A DNA stretch of 64,000 bases, taken from positions 1 to 64,000 of the forward strand of contig NZ_RCYZ01000015.1 in the NCBI RefSeq assembly GCF_006439025.1, written 5' to 3'. The stretch comes from Hymenobacter nivis. Lineage in GTDB: Bacteria; Bacteroidota; Bacteroidia; Cytophagales; Hymenobacteraceae. Of this stretch, positions 43,510 through 51,759 are shown one piece after another (position 1 is the stretch's first letter; the number at the start of each line of letters is the position of its first letter). Under the pieces are notes generated by a model. That model saw only the letters and a program-made list of their open reading frames with translations. It was not told the origin of the DNA and made no database searches. The translations under genes were made by a program, and so were the position numbers.

Positions 43510-44703
43510 CTACTGCACAATAATTTCTACGGCCGTGATGCTGTTGATCATGTAGTTGCGGCGGTCGGGGTCGTGGCCGGTGGGCTGGGTGCGGCCGGCG
43601 CCGTCGGTGGCGCGGGCCCGCAGGGTGTAGCGGCCGGGCGCGACGGGCGGCATCCAGGCAAATTCCCAGAGGCGCCAGGCGAAGGGTACGGCGGCGTCGA
43701 GCAGCTGGGCGGGCTGCCAGGTGTGGCCATCGTCGGTGCTGACGTCCACGCGGACCACATCGCTCTCGCCCGTCCAGGCCGCGCCAAACACGCGGTAGGC
43801 CTGGCCGGCGGGCACCACTTCGTAGAGGGCCGGGCGAGCAATTTCGGCCTTCACCTGCATCTCCGCCACGGGCGTGAGGGTGGGCAAGCCGTGCGTGCGC
43901 TGCCAATATGCGTACTCCAGCGTCTGCCAGTAGCCGGCGTAGGGCACGGCGCTCACCGTCAGTTTGCTAAGCCACTTCACCGAAGCCATGCCATACCAGC
44001 CCGGCACCACCAAGCGCACCGGGAAGCCGTGCTCGGGGGCTAGGGGCTGGCCGTTCATGAGGTAGGCCACCAGCACTTCGGGCTGGCGGGCCTTGGCCAG
44101 CGGCAGGCTGCGGGCAAAGTGGATGGCGCCCGGCGACTTGGGCTCGTCGGCCACCGTGCCTTGGTCGGCGCCTTCAACCACGACTTCCAGGGCCCCGGTC
44201 TTCACCCCGGCCCGCTCCAGCAGCGCGGCTAGCGGCACGCCGGTCCAAGTGGCATTGCCCACGGCGCCCTGCTCCCAGAGCAGTCCCTTGGCCTTGGGGG
44301 CCAGCCGGGCGCGGCCGTTGCCGGCGCACTCCAAGGTGGCGGTTACGGTTCTGGCCGGTAGCTTGCGCAACTCGTCGTAGCCGATTTTTAGGGGGTTTTG
44401 CACTTCGCCCTCAATGCTGAGCTGCCAGGCGGTGGCCTCCAGCGCGGGGATGGGGAAATGGCTGCGCACGTAGAAGCGGTTATTGGGCACCAGCCACTCC
44501 TCCAGCGTAGGGAAAGGGAGTTCCAAGTTCATCGGCTCGCGCTCGCGGGTGATGAGGCCCGGGAAAGTGCTTCGGTTGGCGGCGGGCGCCGCCGCACCGT
44601 GGGGGCCCGCTGCCGGCGCCGGGCCGTCGGGCACGGAGCGGGGGCTAGTTTCGGCGCCCGGCGCAGCGTCGGCTTCGGCCAATGGATTGGTCGTTTTTTG
44701 CAT
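43510..44703 (-). CDS. Sulfite-oxidase-family molybdopterin oxidoreductase
   Basis: 397 residues. The Moco domain holds NNRFYVRSHFPIP, the molybdenum-ligand Cys in TATLECAGNGR, and GVPLAALLERAGVK and PEHGFPVRLVVPGWYGMASVKWL. The dimerisation domain follows (FGAAWTGESDVVRVDVSTDDGHTWQPAQL). No heme domain and no clear Tat signal; the N-terminus is Ala/Pro-rich. It likely oxidises sulfite or a related oxyanion, which would fit the SulP and YeiH genes nearby, but the substrate is unproven. ATG 44703 follows TACCTTG by 5 nt; the longer open frame antisense to the nuclease gene is spurious. Confidence 0.88.
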   Translation of the reverse strand: MQKTTNPLAEADAAPGAETSPRSVPDGPAPAAGPHGAAAPAANRSTFPGLITREREPMNLELPFPTLEEWLVPNNRFYVRSHFPIPALEATAWQLSIEGEVQNPLKIGYDELRKLPARTVTATLECAGNGRARLAPKAKGLLWEQGAVGNATWTGVPLAALLERAGVKTGALEVVVEGADQGTVADEPKSPGAIHFARSLPLAKARQPEVLVAYLMNGQPLAPEHGFPVRLVVPGWYGMASVKWLSKLTVSAVPYAGYWQTLEYAYWQRTHGLPTLTPVAEMQVKAEIARPALYEVVPAGQAYRVFGAAWTGESDVVRVDVSTDDGHTWQPAQLLDAAVPFAWRLWEFAWMPPVAPGRYTLRARATDGAGRTQPTGHDPDRRNYMINSITAVEIIVQ

Positions 44704-44708
44704 GGAAG

Positions 44709-44715
44709 CAAGGTA
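44709..44715 (-). promoter_or_regulatory. -7-like element of the sulfite oxidase gene
   Basis: TACCTTG on the minus strand (TAnnTTTG lacking one T), 5 nt before the ATG. Confidence 0.4.
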
Positions 44716-44901
44716 GGGCGATTTGCAGCAACGGCCCGGCCGGGCATTGGTGATTCGCACGGCCCGGGGCCCTAAAAAATGGCCCCACCGCCCGCAAGCC
44801 CACGAACGCACGGCACCCCGAACGCCCGCGCCGCGCCGGCTGTTACCAGGGCCCCACCGCCACTGGCCGTACCTTGCCGGCCCCAACCGCTGCCCTGCCC
44901 G

Positions 44902-47900
44902 ATGCCCGCCGCTGCCCCCGCCGTTCTGCTTGCCCCCGCCCCTGCCGCCACCGCCACGTTCCTGGCCGACACGGCCCGCCACCTGCTGGAGCGCTACGGC
45001 GCGGGCCCCGACGACGAGCTTTCGGAGCTGGTGGTGGTGGTGCCCACGCGCCGCGCCGTGGTGTACCTCAAGAACGAGCTGGCCCTGGCCCTGCCGCCCG
45101 GCCAGGCCCTGTGGGCCCCGCGCGTGGCGGCCATGGAAGACTACATGGTGGAGCTGGCCGGCGTGCAGGTGGAGGAGCCCATTGCCCTGCAGCTGCTGCT
45201 CTACGACATCCTGAAGGGCTACGACACGAGCCTGAACTTCGACCGGTTCGTGGGCTGGTCGGGCCTGCTGCTCAACGACTTCTCCAACCTCGACCAGAAC
45301 CTGGCCCAGCCGCGCAAGGTGTTCGAGTACCTTAGCCAAGCCAAGGCCCTGGAGCGCTGGAAGCTGGAGGCCCTGCCCGAGCGCAGCCACCTGGCGGGCC
45401 GCGCGTTCAGCTTCTGGGACCAGCTCGAAAAGGTGTACCGCGAGCTGAAGCGCCGCATGTTGGCCCAGCACCTCGCCTACCCCGGCCTGGCCTACCGCTT
45501 GGCCGTGAAGAAGTTGCAGAAGCGCCTCGACGCGCTGGACGCCGACCCGGGGGCCCCGGCCGTGGCCCGCCACGTGTTCGTGGGCCTGGGCAACCTGTCG
45601 AAGGCCGAGGAGAAACTCATCCGCCTGCTCTACCGGGCCGGGCGCGCCGAGCTGCGCTTCGACGGCGACCCGTTTTACCTCGCCCCCGACTCGCCCAACC
45701 GCGCCGGCCAGCACCTGCGCCAGTACGCCAAAAAGTGGGACCTGCCGCTGGGGGCCCTGGGCGGCGGCACCGAGTGGCTGCGCGGCCACGCCCACCACGT
45801 GCGCCTGCTGGGCGTGGCCAACCCCAGCATGCAGGGCAAGCTGGCCGGCCAGCTCCTGGCCGAAGCCCGCCGCGACTACCCCACCGCCACCGTGGCCGTG
45901 GTGCTACCCGACGAGACCCTGCTGCTGCCCGTGCTCCACGGCCTGCCGCCCGACGCCGTGCCCGCCTACAACGTGACGATGGGCCTGAGCTTCCAGGCCA
46001 CGCCGCTCTTCAACCTGGTCGATTTGCTGTTCGAGGTGCACCTCACCGGCATCCGGGAGGGCAGCGCCGAAACCGGCTACGGCGTGCCCCGCTACCACCA
46101 CCTGGCGGTGAGCAAGCTGCTGGCCCACCCGTTTTTGCGCCGCTACCAGCTCTGGCTCAACCAGCAGCCCGACGAGCAGTACCACGGCATATTGGACCAC
46201 GTGTGCCGCGAAATCGTGCGCCTGAACGCCGTGCTGCTGCCCGCCACCGACTTGCTGGCCCTGGGCAAGCACCAGCCGCTGCTCGAAGCCCTGTTCCAAA
46301 CCTGGAACAACTGCGACGACATCATCAAGGCCTGCTACGCGCTGATTGACCTGCTGCACCAGGTGTACGCGGCCGAAAAGCCCAGCCCCGACCACGAGCC
46401 GGCCCTTGGCGCCGAGTACTTGTACCTGTTTTATACGCTGGTCAAGCAACTCGATTCGGCCTTTGATTGCCGCGAGCAGCGGCTGTCGGTGGCCTCGTTC
46501 CGGCGGTTTTTGTACGAGCAGATGGGCCGCACGCGCCTGCCCTTCGCCGGCGAGCCGCTGGCCGACGTGCAGGTGATGGGCCTGCTCGAAACCCGGGCCC
46601 TGGACTTTGACCACGTCATCATCCTGAGCTGCAACGAGGGCGTGCTGCCCGCGCCCAAGCGCCAGCAGTCGCTGTTCCCCTACGACGTGCTCCAGGAATT
46701 CGGCCTGCCCACCAACGTAGACGCCGAGGCCGGCACGGCCTACAACTTCTGGCGCTTGCTGCAACGGGCCCAGCGCGTGGACTTGGTGCACGTGCTGCCC
46801 GGCGCCGAGGGCACCAAAAGCGGCGAGCGCAGCCGGTTTTTGCTTCAGCTCGAAAACGACCTGCGGCCCCAAAACCCGCTGCTGACGGTGGACGACCTGA
46901 CCGTGGCCGTGGCCGACACTGCCGAAGCTACCGCCAGCTACGCCGGCGACTTCGTGCTGGAGAAGGACGAGGAGTTGCTGGGGGCCCTGCGCGGCGTGCT
47001 GGAGCGCAACATTTCGCCCTCGCGCCTGAACGACTTTCTGGCCTGCTCGCTGCGGTTTTACTTCTCCAAAGTGGCCCGCTTCCATCAGAACGAGGAGGTG
47101 GAGGAAACCCTGGAAGCCAGCAGCTTCGGCACGATGGTGCACGCGGCGCTGGAGAACCTGCTCCGCCCCTTCGAGCAAGACGCCCGCGCCCTCACCGAAG
47201 CCGACCTGCCCGCCCTGCTCGCCCAGGTGCCCGCCGAGGTAACCAGGGCCCTGCGCCAGGACGACACCGAGCGCTACGCCCGCCCCGACGAGGGCCTCAA
47301 CCACGTGTACGGCCAGGTGGCCGCGCGCCTCGTGGCACGCTACCTCCAGGGCCTGCCCACCCGCGAAGGCCTGCCGCTGCGCCTGTTCAGCCTCGAAAAA
47401 CCCCTGGCCGCTACCGTATTCGTGGACGTGCCCGGCGCGGGCGAGCTGGCCGTGCGCCTCTTCGGCATGGCCGACCGCGTGGACCAGCTCCCCGACGGCC
47501 GCCTGCGGGTGGTGGACTACAAAACCGGCCTCGTCGATGCCAACGAGCTAAACCTGAGTGGCTACCGCAACCGCTACTCGCCCGCCGAAGCCACCGAGCG
47601 CCTGCTTACGGAGGCCAGCAGCAGCGCCGATAAGGTGCGCCAGCTCTGGCTCTACCGCTTCATGCTGGCCAGCACCGAAAAGCGCGAAACCGCCAACACC
47701 GCCATCGTCTCGATGCGCAACCTCGACGCCGGCCTGCTCTCCGCCGACTTGTCGTTTCTGACCAGTGAAGGCCAGGATTTCGTAAAAACGTCCGAGGAGT
47801 TAATCACGAAAATCGTACTCAAAATCCTCGACCCCGCCGAGCCCATCCGCAAAACCGACGACTTCGCCAAGTGCGAGTTTTGCGACTACCGCGGCATTTG

Positions 47901-47910
47901 CGCCCGGTAG
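44902..47910 (+). CDS. AddB-like PD-(D/E)XK exonuclease with Fe-S cysteines
   Basis: 1002 residues. N-terminal inactive-helicase-like region (LVVVVPTRRAVVYLKNELALAL). C-terminal RecB-type nuclease (MVHAALENLL, then RVDQLPDGRLRVVDYKTG with the DYK catalytic motif). Cys715 (LACSLRFYF) plus Cys991, Cys994 and Cys1000 (CEFCDYRGIC) match the 4Fe-4S cluster of AddB. It probably processes double-strand breaks with an AddA helicase encoded elsewhere. ATG 44902 is used; the 41-codon upstream extension is low-complexity. Confidence 0.88.
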   Translation: MPAAAPAVLLAPAPAATATFLADTARHLLERYGAGPDDELSELVVVVPTRRAVVYLKNELALALPPGQALWAPRVAAMEDYMVELAGVQVEEPIALQLLLYDILKGYDTSLNFDRFVGWSGLLLNDFSNLDQNLAQPRKVFEYLSQAKALERWKLEALPERSHLAGRAFSFWDQLEKVYRELKRRMLAQHLAYPGLAYRLAVKKLQKRLDALDADPGAPAVARHVFVGLGNLSKAEEKLIRLLYRAGRAELRFDGDPFYLAPDSPNRAGQHLRQYAKKWDLPLGALGGGTEWLRGHAHHVRLLGVANPSMQGKLAGQLLAEARRDYPTATVAVVLPDETLLLPVLHGLPPDAVPAYNVTMGLSFQATPLFNLVDLLFEVHLTGIREGSAETGYGVPRYHHLAVSKLLAHPFLRRYQLWLNQQPDEQYHGILDHVCREIVRLNAVLLPATDLLALGKHQPLLEALFQTWNNCDDIIKACYALIDLLHQVYAAEKPSPDHEPALGAEYLYLFYTLVKQLDSAFDCREQRLSVASFRRFLYEQMGRTRLPFAGEPLADVQVMGLLETRALDFDHVIILSCNEGVLPAPKRQQSLFPYDVLQEFGLPTNVDAEAGTAYNFWRLLQRAQRVDLVHVLPGAEGTKSGERSRFLLQLENDLRPQNPLLTVDDLTVAVADTAEATASYAGDFVLEKDEELLGALRGVLERNISPSRLNDFLACSLRFYFSKVARFHQNEEVEETLEASSFGTMVHAALENLLRPFEQDARALTEADLPALLAQVPAEVTRALRQDDTERYARPDEGLNHVYGQVAARLVARYLQGLPTREGLPLRLFSLEKPLAATVFVDVPGAGELAVRLFGMADRVDQLPDGRLRVVDYKTGLVDANELNLSGYRNRYSPAEATERLLTEASSSADKVRQLWLYRFMLASTEKRETANTAIVSMRNLDAGLLSADLSFLTSEGQDFVKTSEELITKIVLKILDPAEPIRKTDDFAKCEFCDYRGICAR

Positions 47911-47965
47911 CTTTTCTTCCCAGCCTGTTTCATCCCGCCCCCTGGGGGCCCCATTGCCTTCTTTT

Positions 47966-48424
47966 ATGTCCGACCAAAACACTGCTGCTAAAGACGAATT
48001 CATGCAAGCCGCCATCGACGAAGCCCGGATGGGGCGCGCGCAGGGCGGCATTCCCATCGGCTCGGTGCTGGTGCGCAACGGCCAGCTCGTGAGCCGCGGC
48101 CGCAACAAGCGCGTGCAAGAAAACAACGCCATCAAGCACGGCGAAATGGACGCGCTGATGAACGCTGGCCGCCAGCGCACCTACCGCGACACCGTGCTGT
48201 ACACCACGCTGATGCCCTGCTACATGTGCGCCGGCACCATTGTGCAGTTCAAAATTCCGAAGGTCGTGGTGGGCGAGTCGCGCACGTTCGGCGAGTCGAA
48301 GGAATTCCTGGAAAGCCACGGCGTGGAGGTCGTCATCCTCGACTTGCAGGAGTGCGTGGATTTGATGAACGAGTTCATCGCGGCCGAGCCCACGCTCTGG
48401 AACGAGGACATCATGGAGCTGTAG
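47966..48424 (+). CDS. Cytosine deaminase, yeast Fcy1-type
   Basis: 152 residues of the zinc-dependent CDA fold. Zinc and catalytic motifs: HGEMDAL (His and Glu) and TLMPCYMCAG (two Cys). It matches yeast cytosine deaminase rather than bacterial CodA: the Asn of GRNKR, the Phe of VVGESRTF and the C-terminal WNEDI correspond to the substrate-contacting Asn51, Phe114, Trp152 and Asp155 of Fcy1. Predicted to convert cytosine to uracil for salvage. It follows the nuclease gene by 55 bp and may be co-transcribed. A guanine or tRNA deaminase is less likely given these residues. Confidence 0.85.
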   Translation: MSDQNTAAKDEFMQAAIDEARMGRAQGGIPIGSVLVRNGQLVSRGRNKRVQENNAIKHGEMDALMNAGRQRTYRDTVLYTTLMPCYMCAGTIVQFKIPKVVVGESRTFGESKEFLESHGVEVVILDLQECVDLMNEFIAAEPTLWNEDIMEL

Positions 48425-48449
48425 GCCAGCCGGTTGGCTTGCGAAAATT

Positions 48450-48494
48450 AGGGCCCCGGCGGCCCGGCTTCAGTGGCCGGGCCGCCGGGGCCCT
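48450..48494. terminator. GC-rich hairpin after the cytosine deaminase gene
   Basis: 19-bp perfect stem (48450-48468, 48476-48494) with a 7-nt loop. No T-run on the plus strand, but a TAATTTTCGC tract borders it on the minus strand. Confidence 0.6.
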
Positions 48495-48608
48495 GGTGCT
48501 TTACGGGGCCCCCGCCTGCTTGGAAAAGGAGGCGCTGCGCAAGCTCCGCAGGAACCTGGCGGCGGCAGAACCAGTATGAAGGGCATCATTCATTTCAGAT
48601 TTAATTAC

Positions 48609-49211
48609 ATGAAACGGATATTATTAGCGGCAGTCGTGGCATTGTCGCTGGGCGCCACGGCCTGCGCCCCCACCGTGAACGTGGAGCAACGCGCCAACGT
48701 CGATTTCACCAAGTACCGCACCTTCGATTTTGCCGACATGAAGGTGAAAACCAACGGCGACGACAACCCGCTGCTGCACAGCCCCATTGCGCAGGACAAA
48801 ATCAAGCAGGCCATTGCCGGCGAACTGGTGAAGCGCGGCTTGCGGCAGACGGAAGGCCGGCCCAACCTGCTCGTTACCACCCACACCTACGTGGAGCAGG
48901 CCGAGCGCACCGTGTACAACACCCAGCCGGGGTACGGCTACGCTTATCCCTACGCCGTGTCGTACCGCGGTGGTTTCCTGCCCATTAACTACGGCTACTG
49001 GTACACGCCCAGCTACTACCAAACGGCGCATACCGAGCAGTATAACGAGGGTACACTGATCATCGACTTCATCGACGCCCGCACCAACAACCTGGTGTGG
49101 CGCGGCTCCATTGCCGACCCCATCAGCGACCCCGGCCGCCTGGGCACCGAGTTCAGCCGCGTGGCCAAGGACATCCTCGACAAGTTTCCGGTTGCGGAAA
49201 AGAAGTCGTAG
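48609..49211 (+). CDS. DUF4136 lipoprotein
   Basis: 200 residues. Lipoprotein signal KRILLAAVVALSLGATAC with Cys near residue 19. The DUF4136 core is VDFTKYRTFDFADM, AQDKIKQAIAGELVKRGLRQTEGRPNLLVTTHTYVE, a Tyr/Gly-rich middle (QPGYGYAYPYAVSYRG), then GTLIIDFIDARTNNLVWRGSI and VAKDILDKFP. Common in Bacteroidota envelopes, function unknown. The start is the ATG before KRIL; an ATG 33 nt earlier would bury the signal peptide. Confidence 0.88.
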   Translation: MKRILLAAVVALSLGATACAPTVNVEQRANVDFTKYRTFDFADMKVKTNGDDNPLLHSPIAQDKIKQAIAGELVKRGLRQTEGRPNLLVTTHTYVEQAERTVYNTQPGYGYAYPYAVSYRGGFLPINYGYWYTPSYYQTAHTEQYNEGTLIIDFIDARTNNLVWRGSIADPISDPGRLGTEFSRVAKDILDKFPVAEKKS

Positions 49212-49440
49212 GGCCCCAGGGGGCCCCGCCGGCTTGCCCGCTTCGCGTGGCAGCCGGCGGAGCTTCTTGGCGGATAATTGACTTGACGGGGCCCCGGGTT
49301 GGTGTAAGGCTGCCGGGCCACGCGGCGGGGCTGCTGAACCGAATCCGGTTTTGCGCAGGCGCCCCGCGGCAAAGCTGGGCGTAGCTCGGTGCCCCGCTGC
49401 GTTGCCCGATACCCATCAACCCACTCCGTTCCCACTACTT

Positions 49441-51666
49441 GTGGCTACCCAACCGCCCTTCCCCCCCGCCCCGAGCCGCGTCGATGGCCGCCTGAAAGTG
49501 ACCGGCCAGGCCCGCTACGCCGCCGAGCACCGCGTGCCCGGCTGCACCTACGGCGTGCTGGCCACCAGCGCCATCGCCCGGGGCCGCATCAAAAGCATCG
49601 ACACCAAGGCGGCCGAACGGGCCCCGGGCGTGCTGGCCGTACTCACGCACCTGAATTCGCCCAAAGTGCCGGCCTATGGCAGCGCCACGGCCAACCACAA
49701 CGACCGGGTGGAGGGCCAGGAAATTAAGATTTTTTACGACGACCAGATCCACTTCAGCAACCAGCCGGTGGCGCTGGCCGTGGCCGAAACCCTGGAGCAG
49801 GCCCAGCACGCCGCCGCCCTGGTGCGGGTGCGCTACGAGGCGGCCGCGCCCCAAACCGACCTGGGGGCCCACTTGGCCGACGGCCAACTGGCCAAGCAGG
49901 AGCCCGACTACCTGCGCGGCCAAGCGGGGGCATACGCCGGGGCCCCGGTGCACATTTTTGCGGAGTACCGCATGCCCATTCAGGTGCACAACCCGATGGA
50001 AACCCACGCCGCGGTGGCCCTGTGGGAGGGCGAGCGGCTGACAGTGTACAACAAAACCCAGGCCCCCAAGCTGGCCCAGCAGGACCTGATGCGCATGTTT
50101 GGGCTGTCGGAAAGCCAGGTGCGGGTGCACTCGCCGTTCGTGGGCGGGGCGTTCGGGGGGGCGTCGCGCATTTGGCCGCTCGAGGTGGCGGCCATTTTGG
50201 GGGCCAAAAAGGTGGGCCGCCCGGTGCAGGTGATGCTGGGCCGCGAGCAGGAATTCAACATGGTGGGCTACCGGCCCAGCTCGGTGCAGCAGGTGGGCCT
50301 GGGGGCCCAGCACGACGGCACGCTGGTGGGCATCACTCACCTGGGCCACGGCAGCAGCTCGCGCTACGAGCTGTTCGCGGAGCGCATGCTGCACCCCACC
50401 AAAACCGGCTACGCCTGCCCCAACCTCGACGCGCGCTACCGCGTGGTGCCCCTCGACCTGAGCACGCCCTGCTGGACGCGGGGCCCCGGCGAGGCCAGCG
50501 GCTCGTTCGCCATCGAGTCGGCGATGGATGAGCTGGCCTACGCCCTGAACATGGACCCGCTGGCCCTGCGTCTCAAGAACTTCGCCCCCGCCGACCCCGA
50601 AAAAAACCTTCCCTGGAGCAGCAACCGCCTGCGCGAATGCTACGCCCAGGGGGCCGAGCGCTTCGGCTGGAAGCAGCGGCCGGCCGCCCCGCGCACGATG
50701 CGCCAGGGGCCCTACCTGGTGGGCTGGGGCATGGCCATGGGCATCTACAAAGCCGAGCGGGCCCCCGCTACCGCCCGCGCCCTGCTGCGCCCCGACGGCA
50801 CGCTGCTGGTACAAAGCGGCACCGCCGACGCGGGCCCCGGCACGGCCACGGCCATGACGCTGGTGGCCGCCGCGGCGCTGGGCATTGCCCCCGATAAAAT
50901 CACGTTCGAGCTGGGCGACTCGGCCTTGCCGCCCTCGGCGGGTCAATTTGGCTCGCACACCATGGCCTCGGTGGGCACGGCGGTGCACGCGGCTTGCACG
51001 GCGCTGCAGCAGCAGCTCAGGGCCCTGGCGGTGCAAACGGGCCGCTCGCAGTTTGGCCCGGCCAGGGTGGAAGATTTGGTGGCTGAGAACGGGGCCCTGT
51101 ACGAAGCCCGCGACCCGGGCCGCCGCGTGCTTTTCACTGAACTGTTGCGCCTCCACGGCCTGCCGGGCCTGGAGGTGACGCAGGAGGCCAAGCCGGGCCC
51201 CGAGGCCAAGGAAAATTCGGGCAAATCGTTCGCGGCCCACTTTGTGGAGGTGCTGGTGCACGCCCGCACCGGCGAGGTGCGCGTGGCGCGGGTGGTGTCG
51301 GCCATCGACGCGGGCCGGGTCATCAGCCCCAAAACCGCCCGCAGCCAGGTGCTGGGGGCCGTCACGTGGGGCATCGGCATGGCCCTGATGGAGGACGCCG
51401 TGCTCGACCACCGCTACGGCCGCTTCGTGAACCACAACCTCTCCGAGTACCACCTCGCCACCCACGCCGACGTGCCCGCCATCGACGTCATCCTGCTCGA
51501 CGAACCCGACCCCGTGCTCAACCCCATCGGGGCCAAGGGCTTGGGCGAAATCGGCCTCATCGGTTTCGCCGCCGCCGTGGCCAACGCCGTGTTTCACGCC
51601 ACCGGCATCCGGGTGCGCGAGCTGCCCATTACGCCCGATAAGCTGCTGGGCGGCGGCGTGAGCTAG
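49441..51666 (+). CDS. Xanthine-dehydrogenase-family molybdopterin-binding subunit (solitary)
   Basis: 741 residues from a GTG start (the open frame reaches 49351). N-terminal Ald_Xan_dh a/b hammerhead domain (VDGRLKVTGQARYAAEHRVPGCTYGVLATS), then Moco-binding domains with KTQAPKLAQQDLMRMFG, SPFVGGAFGG, WTRGPGEASGSFAIESAMDELA, and the active-site Glu in GAKGLGEIGLIG. Such subunits normally work with 2Fe-2S and FAD subunits; neither is encoded nearby, so partners must lie elsewhere. The substrate (purine or aldehyde) is unresolved. Confidence 0.88.
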   Translation: MATQPPFPPAPSRVDGRLKVTGQARYAAEHRVPGCTYGVLATSAIARGRIKSIDTKAAERAPGVLAVLTHLNSPKVPAYGSATANHNDRVEGQEIKIFYDDQIHFSNQPVALAVAETLEQAQHAAALVRVRYEAAAPQTDLGAHLADGQLAKQEPDYLRGQAGAYAGAPVHIFAEYRMPIQVHNPMETHAAVALWEGERLTVYNKTQAPKLAQQDLMRMFGLSESQVRVHSPFVGGAFGGASRIWPLEVAAILGAKKVGRPVQVMLGREQEFNMVGYRPSSVQQVGLGAQHDGTLVGITHLGHGSSSRYELFAERMLHPTKTGYACPNLDARYRVVPLDLSTPCWTRGPGEASGSFAIESAMDELAYALNMDPLALRLKNFAPADPEKNLPWSSNRLRECYAQGAERFGWKQRPAAPRTMRQGPYLVGWGMAMGIYKAERAPATARALLRPDGTLLVQSGTADAGPGTATAMTLVAAAALGIAPDKITFELGDSALPPSAGQFGSHTMASVGTAVHAACTALQQQLRALAVQTGRSQFGPARVEDLVAENGALYEARDPGRRVLFTELLRLHGLPGLEVTQEAKPGPEAKENSGKSFAAHFVEVLVHARTGEVRVARVVSAIDAGRVISPKTARSQVLGAVTWGIGMALMEDAVLDHRYGRFVNHNLSEYHLATHADVPAIDVILLDEPDPVLNPIGAKGLGEIGLIGFAAAVANAVFHATGIRVRELPITPDKLLGGGVS

Positions 51667-51668
51667 CT

Positions 51669-51742
51669 CAACGGTTGACAAGAATAGGGGCCCCGGAACG
51701 CAGTTTTTCGCGTTTCGGGGCCCCTATTCTTGTCAACCGTTG
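51669..51742. terminator. Long bidirectional terminator hairpin
   Basis: 33-nt arms (51669-51701, 51710-51742) with one mismatch and loop AGTTTTTC, between convergent molybdopterin-subunit and peptidase genes. Confidence 0.8.
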
Positions 51743-51759
51743 GTTCGCCGCTATCCTAG

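Noticed and set aside
43510..45798. 762-residue version of the sulfite-oxidase gene
   Set aside because: The first 365 codons are antisense to the AddB-like nuclease and of shadow composition; the real start is the ATG at 44703 behind a promoter-like element.
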